Positions 1-11,411 of a stretch of 64,000 bases of DNA are shown one piece after another (within the stretch, counting starts at the first letter, position 1; every line of letters starts with the position of its first letter). Both the position numbers and the translations under genes were made by a program. This stretch comes from Mesostigma viride (taxonomy: Eukaryota; Streptophyta; Mesostigmatophyceae; Mesostigmatales; Mesostigmataceae), in contig RPFO01000127.1 of NCBI GenBank assembly GCA_009746045.1, positions 1,818,011 to 1,882,010 on the forward strand, written 5' to 3'. The notes under the pieces were generated by a model. The model had not been told where the DNA came from. It was given only the letters and a program-made list of their open reading frames with translations, and made no database searches.

Positions 1-3000
1 AGGGCAAGGACGTGGGGCGGCCGCTCGACCCAGGCGATGCGCAGATATTGAAGGAGCTCATCCGGAGGCGGCTGCCAGAGTACATGGTGCCGGCCATCTT
101 CCTGCAGGTGGGCAGCCGGCGATTTCTAAACTTAGTCGAGCAGTAGTAGCAGTGGCAGTAGCGGGGCAAAGGCGCTAGCTGAGCAGATTGCTGTTAAAGT
201 CAGCGTGAGCGTCGGATGGTCCATCTCGTCGCGCTTTCACAGGCCAGCGATGGTGGTTGTGGGTAGGTGTGAGGCCGTCGCTCCAACCTGGAAGTAGCCC
301 TCGCTAGCAGGTTCACACCGTGTACATGGCGATTGAGTATGGCATGGTTACGCACAACAGCCTCAGGTGTGGGGATATTGCACCAAGGCGGCAGCGCCTT
401 GCATGCAACCAAAATTCTCTAACCAGATAAAAGTTAATGGCGCCAGCTGTGTGTGGCGGCTGTGGCTGGTTGGCATTTTGGGGGTGCAACGCAGGTAGGT
501 AGTAACCATGCCCCCAGTCGCCCACACCACCCTCCTCCCAGTTCTCTCAACTGTTTCCTCTGCATTGCGCGTTCTATGCCGCCACCCGCCACCCCTGCCA
601 GGTCCCTCGCATCCCCATGACCCAGAACGGCAAGGTTGACCGCAAGGCGCTGCCGGACCCAGGTGCGGGCCCCAGCGGCGGTCGACCCCGTGACCAGGTG
701 GTGCAGCCGGTGGGGGAGCACGAGACGACATTGGCCGCTTGGTGGGGGGAGATGCTGGACATGAGCGAGGTGTCGGCCAACGACGACTTCTTTGAGGTGG
801 GTCAACTGTAGTGGGGATGTGCTACAATGAGGTGGGGTGGGATGGTGGGGGGGGGGGAGGATGCTGAACATGGATTGATGACTTCTCTGAGGTGGGTCGG
901 GGTAGAGAAGGGCCCATGATAGGCTTGGTGTAGTGAGGTAGGGTGTATTAGCAACGTTGTTTAGGTATGTCGAGGAAGAAAGAGGGTAAGTGGAGAGGGG
1001 AGATAGGCGAAACGCAATTCCGTGCTTGTGGCACTTTGCGAAGGTACGTCTTGTTGCTATCGGCCAGCATTGTTACTGGTTCACTCTACGGTCCAGTGTC
1101 ATGTAGACAAACATACTAAGTTCTTGCATCCACGCTAGCGCACAGACACCGTGCTTCCTGCTGCTACCTGGCACTACACATTGACCCTGCTTCCTATGGG
1201 CACACAAGATTGACAAAGATGTGTATTGTACTGGCATTCCACGATTGACGCTGGTGTATCCCTCGCTGCATGGTACTTGTGTGTCCGCTGGGCGCCTTCC
1301 TCTCCCCCCCAGGTCGGCGGCCACTCCCTCATGGCCATGCAGCTGGTGGGGAAGGTCCGCAAGAAGTGGGGCGTCAAGCTATCTCTGGCAGGTGTGGCAG
1401 AGACCCCCGTCCTGCGTGACCTGGCCGCTCTCATCGCCACGCGTGCGGCTAGCCAGGCCGCGGGGGGTGCCGACGCGGTCACTTCGGGTGACGCAGACGA
1501 TGACGGGGAGGGGGAGAACGCGGTCCACGTCGTGCGCATGAGCGAGCTGCCGTACGAGATAAGGACAACCGGCCATCTGTGGATTCCCATGTCCGACGGA
1601 ACGCGGCTCGCGGCCACGTTGTGGCAGCCGGAGAATGCAAAGGGGCCAGTGCCCGCGGTGGTGGAGGTGCTGCCATACAGGTGAGGGCCGTGGCCTGCGG
1701 ATAAAGGGAGGACAGGACATGGCAGGCTGCGGATGACAGGGACAGGTGAAGGTGTGGCCCTACATGTGAGGATGTGAGAGGGGGGGGGAAAGGGCGAGCC
1801 AGGCTGAAGAGTTCATAGGTAAAGCTGGGAAGGGGACGGGAGGAGCAATTGTAGTGGAGGCAGGCAAGTGGGCAGTGCTTGTTTTGCTTACAATATAACA
1901 CTTGCTTTCATTGTAATTCTGGGGAGGCTGCTGCTGCATGCTATCTGCGACCATTCTTGTCGTGCTATGTGACGCCAGGCTTTCCCCCAAGCCTCATAAA
2001 AGGCCACACAATCTGGGGTGTGGCAGGGTCTGGTGCAGCAGGGTGCATGCAAAGGCATGCAGTCGCCCTCGTTTCTAGGAGTCGTGATGCCCGGCCCATC
2101 TTCTGGTGCAAGGCACTTTATTTATATTAAAAGTGTGATGGCTCTCCTGGGCTCCGGGTTGACCTGGAGAGTTGTTGGTTGGTTGGTTGGTTGTGCTTGT
2201 GCTTGTATTCGTGCCATCACCTGTGTCATAGCATGCCTTGTCATGGTGTCATCGGTCGTGATGATGTCATCGTGCATGCCTTGTCATTGGTGTCATCGGT
2301 CGTGATGATGTCATCGTGCTTGACATCTGACATCGTCCCCCGCTCATCCCTGTCATCGGTGGTCCCCATCACCATGCCCCACCAGGCGCGGCGACAACAC
2401 ACTCGAAATCGACTCGATGACTTATCCCTTCCTCGCGGGGTGGGGCTTTGCCTGCCTGCGCGTGGACGTGCGCGGCACGGGCGACAGCGAGGGGGCCATC
2501 GTCGACGAGTACACGCAGCAACAGATTGAGGACGCCTGCGAGGTGGGTGCCTGTTCCTTCATTTGGGGGCGGGGGTGGAAGGGGGGGCGCTGGCGACTGA
2601 TGCGCTTGTCTTTTAGGGATGGGTGCGTAGGGGTTGGAGATGTAGCCAGTAGCATCCGATGGCCACGCGGCTGGACCAGTTATTGGCACTCTATCGGCGG
2701 ACCAGCGTGGGAATAAACTGACTAGCTGGCCGTTGCCAAACCACCCGCACCTCTACTCTGGGTCCATCTCTCGCCAGGTGGTCGAGTGGGCAGCCGAGCA
2801 GAGCTGGTGCGACGGCACAGTAGGCCTCATGGGCATGTCCTGGGGCGGGTTCACCGCGCTCCAGGTGGCGGCGCTCAACCCTCCATCCCTCAAGGCCATC
2901 ATCACCGTGTGCTCGACCGATGACCGTTACGCGGACGACATGCACTACATGGGCGGGTGCCTGCTCAACGAGAACTTGGCGTGGGGGTCGCTGCTCATGC

Positions 3001-5725
3001 ACACGGCTGCGCTGCCCCCGGATCCGCTCGTGGTCGGCAAGGACGTATGGATGTCTGTGTGGAAGCAGCGGCTGGAGGGTCTGCAGCCGCCACATGGAAA
3101 CTGGATGAGGCACCCGGATGGCGACGACCCCTACTGGTTGCAGGTGGGCGTTTTTTAAAATTTAATTTTTTTGGGGGGGGGTATTTGCAAATGGTTGGGG
3201 CCATTGCCATAGTGTGAAAGGTGGTCACTTTTCCTTTCAGTGCAAGGTGTATGTTCCTCCGATGTTCCTCCGAGCCCATAAGGTTTGTACCGCCATCTGC
3301 ACCCATTCCCACTTGCTCTCTGTTTCTGCCGAGTATCCTGCGTAACCCGCGTCCCCCTTCGCCTGTTTCTTTCTCCCCCGCCTACTTGTCCATTGCCCAT
3401 CCTCCAGGGGAGCGTGCGCCACATGCTGCAGAACATCACGGTCCCTGTGCTGGCCATCTCCGGCATGCGCGCAGGCGGCTACGCAAACTCCATCCTGCGC
3501 CTTGCCGCCAACCTGGGCGGCCCCTTCAAGGCGTGGGTGGGCCCGTGGAGCCACAACTACCCGCACATCTCACCGCTCGGCCCGCAGGGCGGCTTCCTCG
3601 CGCAGGCTGTCCGGTGGTTCCGTGAGCACTTGTCCGGTGCCGACACCGGCGTCATGAGCGAGTCCCAGGTACGGGGGGCTTAGGTGGATTAAGTCATGGA
3701 TGAGTCACGGATAGGCATAGTGTCTTGTGAAGAATGCGTGTGAACCAGCAAAGGGGGGAAGAGTGAGTTGCAAGTGGGCTGCGTCTCTGGCAAATTGTAT
3801 TCCAGGATGCTGGTATTCCTTGTTAAAGTAATTTGTTATGCACTCTTTTGTAAGCAAGGAAATTGCGGGCATGGGTAGTCTTGACAAGGTCACCCTCGTT
3901 GCCTTTTGCTTCTAGTCTTCCGTTGCACGAGCATGCCACGTGTCAGATCATCATTGTGCCAGAACATCAGTTTGCCGTGATGCTTCTTTCCCCCCACCCC
4001 CTGCCATTGATGTACGTTCGCCGATACCTCTATGGCGCACATCGATGGACCCACCTACTCACACACCCATTCACTCGGCCTCTAATCCACCCGCCCATCC
4101 ACCCGCCTCCCCCCACCAGTTTAGCATGTACATGGAGCGACCCACCGAACGCGGCCCGACGGCCCAGCCGACGTTTATCCCGGGGGATTGGGTATCGGTG
4201 AAGTCGTACAAACGCCTGCTGGAGGGAACGCAAGAGCTTTCATTCTCCCTCGCACACGGCGGCGCACTTGTGGCACCGTCCACCTCCCTCCCCGCCTCGT
4301 CATCATCGACGTCCCTGGATGGGGCGGACGGGGTCACGGCAGCCCCCGCGGGGGAAGGTGACGGGTGCCAGCTCGTGCACACGTCCATGGCGGTAGGCCA
4401 GAGGGGCGGCCGCTGGTTCACGTTTGGAGTCTCTCCGGACAACGCGACGGATCAACGGTGGGTGGCAGCAGGAACATATAACGTGGCCGTGGTCCGTCTT
4501 GGTGCCCGTCTCCATGCAGTTCTTGGTGCCCGCCTCTTCTTCTGTGTGGGCCCTGAGCGCCGACGCCACCGGCCTGTTTGGTTTTTTGTGTGTTGTCGCT
4601 TTCCCCACCAGAATGCTCAGTTCCCCCTTGCCATCGTTGTTGCCTTTGAGCAAGTGTGAGGTCATTTTCTTGAAGCTTTAGTATTCCCGTGTTGTTTCCC
4701 TTGATGGCTTCCCGGGGATATGGGCACGGCAAGGGATGGGAGGATGGACCCTGAAAATGTCCGTCACCTTTTTGAATGTGACCAGCGCAACTCCATGGCC
4801 GCCCGGACCTCACGTTACGCCCCCGTGGTAGTATAGCTCCTGTCATACCCTTTTCTCTAAGACCTACTGGCTCACATCACATGGGTTGCCCTCGTGGTTG
4901 CCCTTACACGGTTTCCCGACAAACCCTCTTGGTGCTAAACATCCCAGGGACGACGATGCCATGTGCTGCTGCTACACGTCACCCGCCACCGAGAAGGAGC
5001 TGCTGATCTTCGGCTCCCCCCGCATCCACTTTGTGCTCGCGGATGCGTCCGCGGGCCAATGCGACACCTCGGCCGCAGCGAGTGCCGACTGGAGCAGTAG
5101 TAGTAGCGGGCCAGGGCGGGGCGGCCAGCTGGTGGCACGGCTCGTGTGCGTGGCGCCCAATGGGGTGTCCACCCGTCTGGGCTACGGGGTGGTCAATCTG
5201 GACAAGGTGGACCCTGGGCGCGCTGATGTCACGTTGACGATGAACCTGGTGCTCTTCCGGGTGCCCGCCAACCACCGGTACATGCGCGCATGCTAGACAT
5301 GGTGCTTGGTATTTGCCCGCTGATCACCGGTACATGTACTCGCACACTCATATGTTTTTGTGGGTTGATGTTCATGTGCAGGCAGCAGGGGACATGGGGG
5401 TAGAGAGAGAACCGTGTCAGTTTAGAATGTGCCTTCATGAACGAAGCAAGCTATGTCACATCTGGTATGATAAATCATTTCTTATCAAGTCTATTACTTG
5501 TCGATCACGGAGCATGTTGTGAGTTTCAATAACTGAATGCCCGTTAATGATGCCGCGCCTTGTATGGCTTTTCGTAACCCACTTGGCTGACTGTTTCTTT
5601 GGCCACAGGATCTTTACCCATAGTTTGCCTAGCCGGGGCTTCGCAACCCACATTTACACACTCACACACACTCACACACTCACACACTGACCGCCGCCGC
5701 CACCACCACCACCACCACCGCCGCC

Positions 5726-5815
<90 letters not shown>

Positions 5816-5953
5816 AACACCAACACCAACACCAACACCAACACCAACACCAACACCAACACCAACACCAACACCACCACCACCACCACCACCACCACCA
5901 CCACCACCACCACCACCACCACCACCACCACCACCACCACCACCACCACCACC

Positions 5954-6000
<47 letters not shown>

Positions 6001-6977
6001 AACACCAACACCAACACCAACACCAACACCAACACCAACACCAACACCAACACCAACACCAACACCAACACCAACACCAACACCAACACCAACACCAACA
6101 CCAACACCAACACCAACACCAACACCAACACCAACACCAACACCAACACCAACACCAACACCAACACCAACACCAACACCAACACCAACACCACCACCAC
6201 CACCACCACCACCACCACCACCACCACCACCACCTCCACCACCACCACCACCACCACCACCACCACCACCACCATCACCACCACCACCACCACCACCACC
6301 ACCACCACCACCACCACCACCACCACCATCACCACCACCACCATCACCACCACCACCACCACCACCACCACCACCACCACCACCACCACCACCACCACCA
6401 CCACCACCACAACCACACTCGAACCCCCCACCTACCCCACCCCAGGCTGCGCGTGGCGCTCTCCTCCGCCTACTGGCCCATCTTCTGGCCCTCTGCCAGC
6501 TCACACGGAATCCAGCTGGTGACAGGTGCCAGCAAGATCTTCCTCCCGGTGCTGCGGCCCGAGTACATCTCCAGCCACGGGACGCCACTGAGAGACCCCG
6601 AAATCGCGCCACCTGTCCACACGCATCGCTTCCGCAAGGCCATGTCGACTCGGGAGCAGACATACGACGACGACACGCGGACGTACTCGGTACGGCTGCT
6701 TGAGGACGAGGGCTCTCGCAAGCTGGTTGCGTGCGGAAAGGTCCTGGACACGTGCGCGGAGCACAATTATTCGATCGCGGGTGGTGACCCGCTCTCGGCG
6801 CGCGCGGCAGTCAAGTGGGCCACGCAGCAGTCGCGTGGCGACTGGCAGGTCAAGGTGGAGATATCGACATCGCTGAGTGCGGACGCACACAAGTTCTTTC
6901 TGGAGACCAAGCTAGATGCATATTGCGGGTCGGCGCTCATGATCAGCCGCAAGTGGGACGAGCAGATCCAGCGGTGA
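1..6977 (+). CDS. NRPS adenylation-end + carrier protein + CocE/NonD hydrolase fusion (5' partial)
   Basis: I rebuilt this by splicing: exons <1-107, 602-796, 1313-1680, 2386-2542, 2778-3143, 3408-3668, 4120-4457, 4948-5277 and 6446-6977. All introns are GT-AG, all phases agree, and 883 residues are visible. Visible residues 1-55 are the end of an AMP-binding domain (LPEYMVPAIFLQ, then the A10-type motif NGKVDRKALP). Residues about 60-150 are a carrier domain (DDFFE/VGGHSL); S105 is the expected phosphopantetheine site. From about residue 180 to the end runs a CocE/NonD (X-Pro dipeptidyl-peptidase S15-like) alpha/beta hydrolase with DVRGTGDSEG, a nucleophile elbow GMSWGG (S296), a candidate His in GPWSH (H446), and a C-terminal jelly-roll-like part (LRVALSSAYWPIFWP). 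The usual acid position reads AGGY instead of an expected ADGY, so activity is uncertain. Plausible role (inference): loading an acyl or aminoacyl group on the carrier and releasing or modifying it with the hydrolase. The 5' end lies outside the window. Confidence 0.
5650..6418. repeat. Compound CAC/CAA/CGC/CAACAC microsatellite in an intron
   Basis: This fills most of intron 8 (5278-6445) of the carrier-hydrolase gene. Blocks of CAC, CAA, CGC and the hexamer CAACAC alternate; the hexamer block at about 5999-6190 is nearly pure. The His/Gln/Asn-Thr reading frames here are artefacts: flanking exons join in phase across it and restore the conserved motif NHRLRVALSS. Confidence 0.95.
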
Positions 6978-8267
6978 CCCACCGCTCGAGGGGGGGGGGG
7001 GGGGACATGCGGGGGGGAGGGAGAGATTTGAGGCGCAGGGACATGCGGGGGGAAGGGAGAGATTTGAGGCGCATAAAAGGGGGGGTGCGTTGGCGGGCCA
7101 TGCTAACTGCGTGGCCGGGGACAGCCTCCAGCATAAGGCTTCTTCTGTCCCCCTTGCAAGCGTGTTGCGGGCATCTGGAGTGCTCTTGTGGGGTAATGGG
7201 CAACTCTGAAGCCGAGTTGGGCGATCCAAGGACAAAATGGGGGAAGGCATGTTCGCTTTTTTTGTCCCTCTGCTTCCTGGCATCCTCGTTATGTTAGCAT
7301 GGAGTTCATGGGTCACTGCGCCTGGCATTTCTCGCCAGGGGCTTGATGACAAGGCAGTCCCCGCGACTCATGCTTATGCTACGGGGGGGGCACACGTTAC
7401 AGCGTTGCGCCACGGGTATGGGGTGACACTTTTATCACGAGTCTACGTTGGGTCTCGGCCACCATCACGAATAAATGCCCACCGAGTAGATGCGAGGCAG
7501 TTCTTTCGCCCGCCGTCACCAGGCCTGTGGTGGCTGGAGTCAGCCCGGTGTTTTGCCTGGTAGTGCTGGCTGCCTAGTATGGTTATGAGTGGTAATTGTG
7601 ATTCTGTTCTATAGTGTGTATAGCGATAGGAGTAGCAAGGAAATGAGTTCTTCCATGAGTTAGGTTTCGCAATAAAAGTCTAGCATCAGCGGCGTTGGTG
7701 CTGTGTTCCTCTGCGGACCCGTGTGTTTCTTTGGCACCGGTTTGCTGTTGCGTTTGGCTGTGAGGGAGCACGAGGGCCTGCGTGGCTCTTCTGCTAACGG
7801 ACCTCGCTGAGATGCTGCCAACGATCCACGGAAGCCACGGGCTGAAGTGGGGTACCTTGGTCACTATGTTGTGCCAGGGTTGGCTCACCGAGGTATGTCC
7901 TTACCGTGGCTGCTCTGGCAGCCCGTGATGCAGCCCCTGGCCCAGGCGTGGCAAGTTCCTGGCTGGCCATGTATCCGTGTGGCAAGTTACAAGCAGACGA
8001 GGGTAACCATTGCGTATCTTCTTCCAGCCTGACTAAATCTTTGAGTGGTAATTACAAAGCCCCATCTTGGGGTTTGATCACATCGGTTTGGGTTTGAAAG
8101 AGATAACAGCACACATGGCATGCTCAATCCAACTAAATTGTGAACTCAGTTTTCAACATGCAGTGGTATTTAGGCAAATTTTATATAGGCCTGCGGACTA
8201 TGAAAACAAACGATTTATTTCACTGTTGCGCCCGTTCCATGGGTCGGGCTGCGACATTGGGTTAATG
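6978..8267. other. 3' flank without recognised gene
   Basis: No convincing coding exon is seen. A purine-rich repeat of about 32 bp (GGGGGGACATGCGGGGG-like, two to three copies) lies at about 6991-7080, just after the stop codon. A few short reading frames exist but show no recognisable motif or splice-supported continuation. Confidence 0.5.
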
Positions 8268-8410
8268 GTGCACCTAGAGCAGGTGTAGTTTACACCCTAC
8301 ACTTGCAGGAAGTTGCCCAGAATGTATTACAGTAAAAACCATATGCCCCTTCTCAGGGATATGTGCTACATGTGCTCCCAACGGAGACAATTTAATTTAG
8401 GCAAAATGTG
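8268..8410 (+). mobile_element. LINE-type 3' UTR fragment
   Basis: The stretch TGCACCTAGAGCA...CCCTTGCAGGAAGT...CATATGCCCCTTCTCAGGG...ACTCCCAACGGAG (non-contiguous landmarks) recurs at about 14569-14700 and 29567-29690, and inverted at about 11400-11640 and 49300-49480. In most copies it runs directly into an AATT tail, which marks it as the 3' end of a retrotransposed family. Confidence 0.7.
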
Positions 8411-8419
8411 TAAGTACAT

Positions 8420-8690
8420 TCTGATCAGACACTTCGCAAAGGTGAAAACCTTTGCGTTCAGTGCCAGGCCGCGGAAAACGCGGAAAACGCGATCTGCAAA
8501 TGAATCCGACCGGAATCGAACTGGGGACCTCTCGCACCAATTTTGCTGACTATAGGACGGACGTCTCCGGTTACCATGGCATCGCCAACTTACACCTACA
8601 GTCATCCGCAAAAGTTCTCCTGTCCGGGGAGTGATGCAAGCCTTTCGGATTTGGTACTAGATAAATCACTCGAGATCTGTGTGTAGAAGT
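8420..8690 (-). mobile_element. tRNA-related SINE-like repeat, copy 1
   Basis: Read on the minus strand, it contains a Pol III B-box-like T-arm (AGTTCGATTCC, complement of about 8512-8522) followed by GGTCGGA. Upstream is TCCGTCC with a degenerate D-arm-like TATAGTCAGC. The tRNA-like core is about 57 nt, so part of the anticodon arm appears missing. Related copies occur at 11842-12576 and 49520-49790. Family-level dispersal supports a SINE or tRNA-derived repeat rather than a working tRNA gene. Confidence 0.55.
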
Positions 8691-8746
8691 ACATAGTTGC
8701 GTGTCATGCACATAGGCATGCCACGGAGTACTATATAAGGAAGTAC

Positions 8747-9214
8747 ACCGCCCGCATTGGTAGATTTAATTATAATTATTAATTATTTTAGTTCACCACC
8801 TGAAAGTGCTAAATAAAACAAACAATTTGTAAATAATTAATTCACGAGTGTGCTCGTCTGTCTGTTTTCGGGCTGCCAAACAAACAAAGAAGTTGTAAAT
8901 AAATATTATTTTCCTGTCACGTGTGCAGCTTTCTCGCTAACAAACAAAGAAATATTAAATCTCTCCAGGGCTGAAAAATGTGCTTTTCCTAGCCGTAAGA
9001 GCAGTGCACCCGGCTGGGTTATACAGAACAAAGTCAACAAACAAAGAATTATTAAATTTCGCAGCCAGTTCAACGGTTGTTCGGTAACCAAACAAACAAA
9101 CTAATAATTAATTAATTGGGCGGACACAGTAGCACTTTCAACCAATAAAACGCTAATGTCTAATTCCGAAGGGCCTTTTGGCTAAACTGAATTAAAACTA
9201 CCAATGCGGGCGGT
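8747..9214. mobile_element. MITE-like element with TIRs and imperfect 8-bp TSD
   Basis: The ends are inverted: ACCGCCCGCATTGGTAG at the left and its complement at the right. They are flanked by GGAAGTAC (8739-8746) and GTAAGTAC (9215-9222), an 8-bp duplication with one mismatch. The inside is AT-rich and holds four spaced copies of an (AACA)AACAAAGAA motif followed by TTAAAT/TAAAT. It has no coding capacity. Confidence 0.65.
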
Positions 9215-9296
9215 GTAAGTACTTGCGTGTCATGTGCAAAGGCATGCCACGGAGTACTAGTTATGCTAACCTCATTTGTCCACTCCCATGGCAGCA

Positions 9297-10040
9297 TCAT
9301 TGCGGAGGGTGGAGATGGCAGCAGCCCATTCCTGGGGAGTCCACTCGTCGTGGGGGCCGTCCACCAGGGGGGCGGAGAGCGGTGGGACCAGGTAGTTCGT
9401 CTAGCTCACTGGTGGGCGCCTGCGGGGACTCAATGGGGCCGCCCCGGCTGGCCGCAGGGCGTGCAGCTGCAGCGGGGTCAAGCGGGGGGGGCAGGCCAGG
9501 GGCCCCCGATAGTTTGGCCTGGGAGCTGAACCAAATCTTGAGCAAGGCGTTCACTGGGGGTGCCCGGGATGTCAGCCCGCTGCGTTGCCCGCCGTCCTGT
9601 GAGACGGTCGAAAGAGCGCCAGGCCGCCTTGTGCTGGTTGGCGGCCGCACGTGTGGCGATTGATTTCTGCGGTGCCCAAGTGTCTCCACCTCCTCCGCAT
9701 GTGCGGCAGTATATGCTTGAGTAAGCCGTTCCTGGTACGGGTACAGGTCCTCCCCGCGGCGGCAGGCCTGCGCTAGCGCCAGCCGGGCGGCAACCACCCA
9801 AGCGTCGCGCAGGTAGAGCGGGGCTGTTCGGGCGCGGGGTTGCTCAGGGAAAAGCTGAGAGCCAAGCTCCACCGATCGCATGAACAGTTCGTAGGGTGGC
9901 GTGAGATCTACACCGCGATCTGCATCCAGGTACATCAAAGGTTGCGCGTCCACGAAGGCAGACCTGATTGCATCGCGGCGTATGTCATCCTCTGACCACT
10001 TCTCCCTGCGCCCACGGACGGGGCGTAAGCAGACCTGCAA
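9297..10040 (-). CDS. Hypothetical protein, possible transposon-borne exon
   Basis: An open frame of 247 codons on the minus strand. The sequence just upstream has an acceptor-like TTGCAG, so it may be a terminal exon rather than a full gene. The N-terminal half is ordinary and mixed in composition (DDIRRDAIRSAF, ELFMRSVELGSQLF). The C-terminal third is proline- and alanine-rich. I do not recognise a family. It sits between two GGAGTACTA-containing repeat borders (about 9240-9262 and 10150-10165), which suggests it belongs to a mobile unit. Coding status is uncertain. Confidence 0.35.
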   Translation of the reverse strand: MQVCLRPVRGRREKWSEDDIRRDAIRSAFVDAQPLMYLDADRGVDLTPPYELFMRSVELGSQLFPEQPRARTAPLYLRDAWVVAARLALAQACRRGEDLYPYQERLTQAYTAAHAEEVETLGHRRNQSPHVRPPTSTRRPGALSTVSQDGGQRSGLTSRAPPVNALLKIWFSSQAKLSGAPGLPPPLDPAAAARPAASRGGPIESPQAPTSELDELPGPTALRPPGGRPPRRVDSPGMGCCHLHPPQ

Positions 10041-10205
10041 TTAATGATGTCCAATCAGGGCGGGGCCGGGGGCGGCGGCGAGCAGGGGCCTGAAGACGTC
10101 TACAGGCGCAAGGTTGCGGTGACCAACTGACCATGCGGTGATGGTCGATGTACGGAGTACTATGGTAATCCCATTAGAAATATAATATAGTTGTTTCACT
10201 TAATA

Positions 10206-10640
10206 ATATCAAAGAGACAACCAGCGCAGGCCAGAAATCGGGAGAATCCGGACCATGGTAGCTCGAGCCTGCCGTTATCTTTTCCGCGTTTTCGAGTCGT
10301 TCAGGATGATGAAGATGAATGGTGATGGAAATGTGTATCCTTGTGCATTGAAATTATGGCTGGCTTACGTGTGGAGCGACTAGATGACCTAGACGGTGGG
10401 GCCGGAAACAGCATGCTTGATCAGGGCGTGTGTTTCGAGCCTAACTGGCCGGGAGTGTCTAGTGGTGAGCACCATTGCTGCGATCGCTCTCCCACCATTT
10501 ACGAGGAAATACCCGCAAATGGAAAACCACTGAAAAGGTCTAGCTAGTCAGTCATCACGTTAGCCATGCCATGATTCCAAACGTCCAAGAACTGCACACG
10601 GTGCAAAGGCAAAAAGCCGGAGGACAGCACTTTCAAATGT
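10206..10640 (+). repeat. Dispersed repeat X, complete copy
   Basis: It begins AATATCAAAGAGACAACC and runs to GCCGGAGGACAGCAC. The first half recurs directly at about 16717-16935, and the second half recurs inverted at about 17461-17790. No protein is recognised in it. It may be a non-autonomous element, because its two halves border another unit in inverted order downstream. Confidence 0.6.
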
Positions 10641-10802
10641 GCGGCGGGAACCAAAAGCCCGCGGATGCCAGAAAACATCGTGTTGCGGCAGCGACGCGAC
10701 GATGTGGACAACGATTCCAGTGCCAAGCTCGGAACGGCCGCAAAGGAGATCTGGCATCACAGGGTTCTGATGTGCGGTTAATATATTTGTCTCACTTGAT
10801 AA

Positions 10803-10965
10803 TGAGGAGATGCATTAAATAAAAAATAAATTAAATCATAAGTTCATAACATGACTCCGTCGGGAGATCATGTAGCACGTATTCCCTTGCTGGATGGATG
10901 GAGGTGGGTGAATTAAGCCGCGAAAACCGAACTAAGCTGACTCTAAGCGCACCATCAGGAATGAA
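10803..10965 (-). mobile_element. LINE family 2, 3' end fragment
   Basis: An AAATTAAA-type tail is followed by ATAACATGACTCCGTCGGGAG and AAGCCGCGAAAACCGAAC. It matches the 3' ends at about 15183-15340, 19410-19600 and 29713-29800, all in the same minus orientation. Confidence 0.6.
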
Positions 10966-11139
10966 GATGCATACCTCACGAATTAGATGCCATATTGGGT
11001 TGCATAGTGCATAGGAACAGGCGGGCGCATTTGCTTGTCGCAGGCTTCTAGTTAGACTCGGTTCGCATGCAGAAGTGATTTACTGGTACAACAGCCTGTG
11101 TCATGCCTCTGGCATGAAGGATAATAGCTAGTAGAGTAT

Positions 11140-11286
11140 ATGGGGGGCCTAGGCCTCTCCGTGATTTGGAAAAAGATGATTGACAAGGCCAAGTGGGCCC
11201 AGGTCATAGAGGACAACGAGCCCCCCCCCGTGGGGAAGCGCCCGCGTGTGCAAACCCGCGGGAGGCACGCCAGACAGCTCCCCTAG
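11140..11286 (+). pseudogene. LINE ORF2 C-terminal fragment (family 1)
   Basis: The frame reads MGGLGLSVIWKKMIDKAKWA and ends RGRHARQLP-stop. GGLGL followed by a basic tail is typical of the C-terminal region after the reverse transcriptase of non-LTR retrotransposons. A near-identical frame occurs on the minus strand at 63635-63960. The 5' side is truncated, as expected of incomplete target-primed insertion. Confidence 0.65.
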
Positions 11287-11411
11287 GGTATAGTTGATGT
11301 TGATAGCTTTAGATAGATGTTGTAGGTAGCTGTTGTAGATAGATTAGACCGGTAGGACTGTTTGCACCCATCCATCCATCCATCGGGGTTAATTAATTAA
11401 TTAATTAATTA
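11287..11411 (+). mobile_element. LINE family 1 3' UTR with CATC and AATT tails
   Basis: After the ORF2 stop come TAGATAGATTAGACCGGTAGG, a short CATC run, GGGGTTAA and an AATT run. The same order is seen on the minus strand at about 32388-32530 and 63436-63600, which defines the terminal structure of this family. Confidence 0.65.

Noticed and set aside
5544..6663. Poly-Thr, poly-His, poly-Gly and poly-Val frames
   Set aside because: They come from the CAC/CAACAC intron repeat. The flanking exons of the hydrolase gene join across it.
8450..8600. Functional tRNA gene on the minus strand
   Set aside because: The T-arm is good but the core is only about 57 nt and lacks a full anticodon arm. The segment is repeated as part of a dispersed family.
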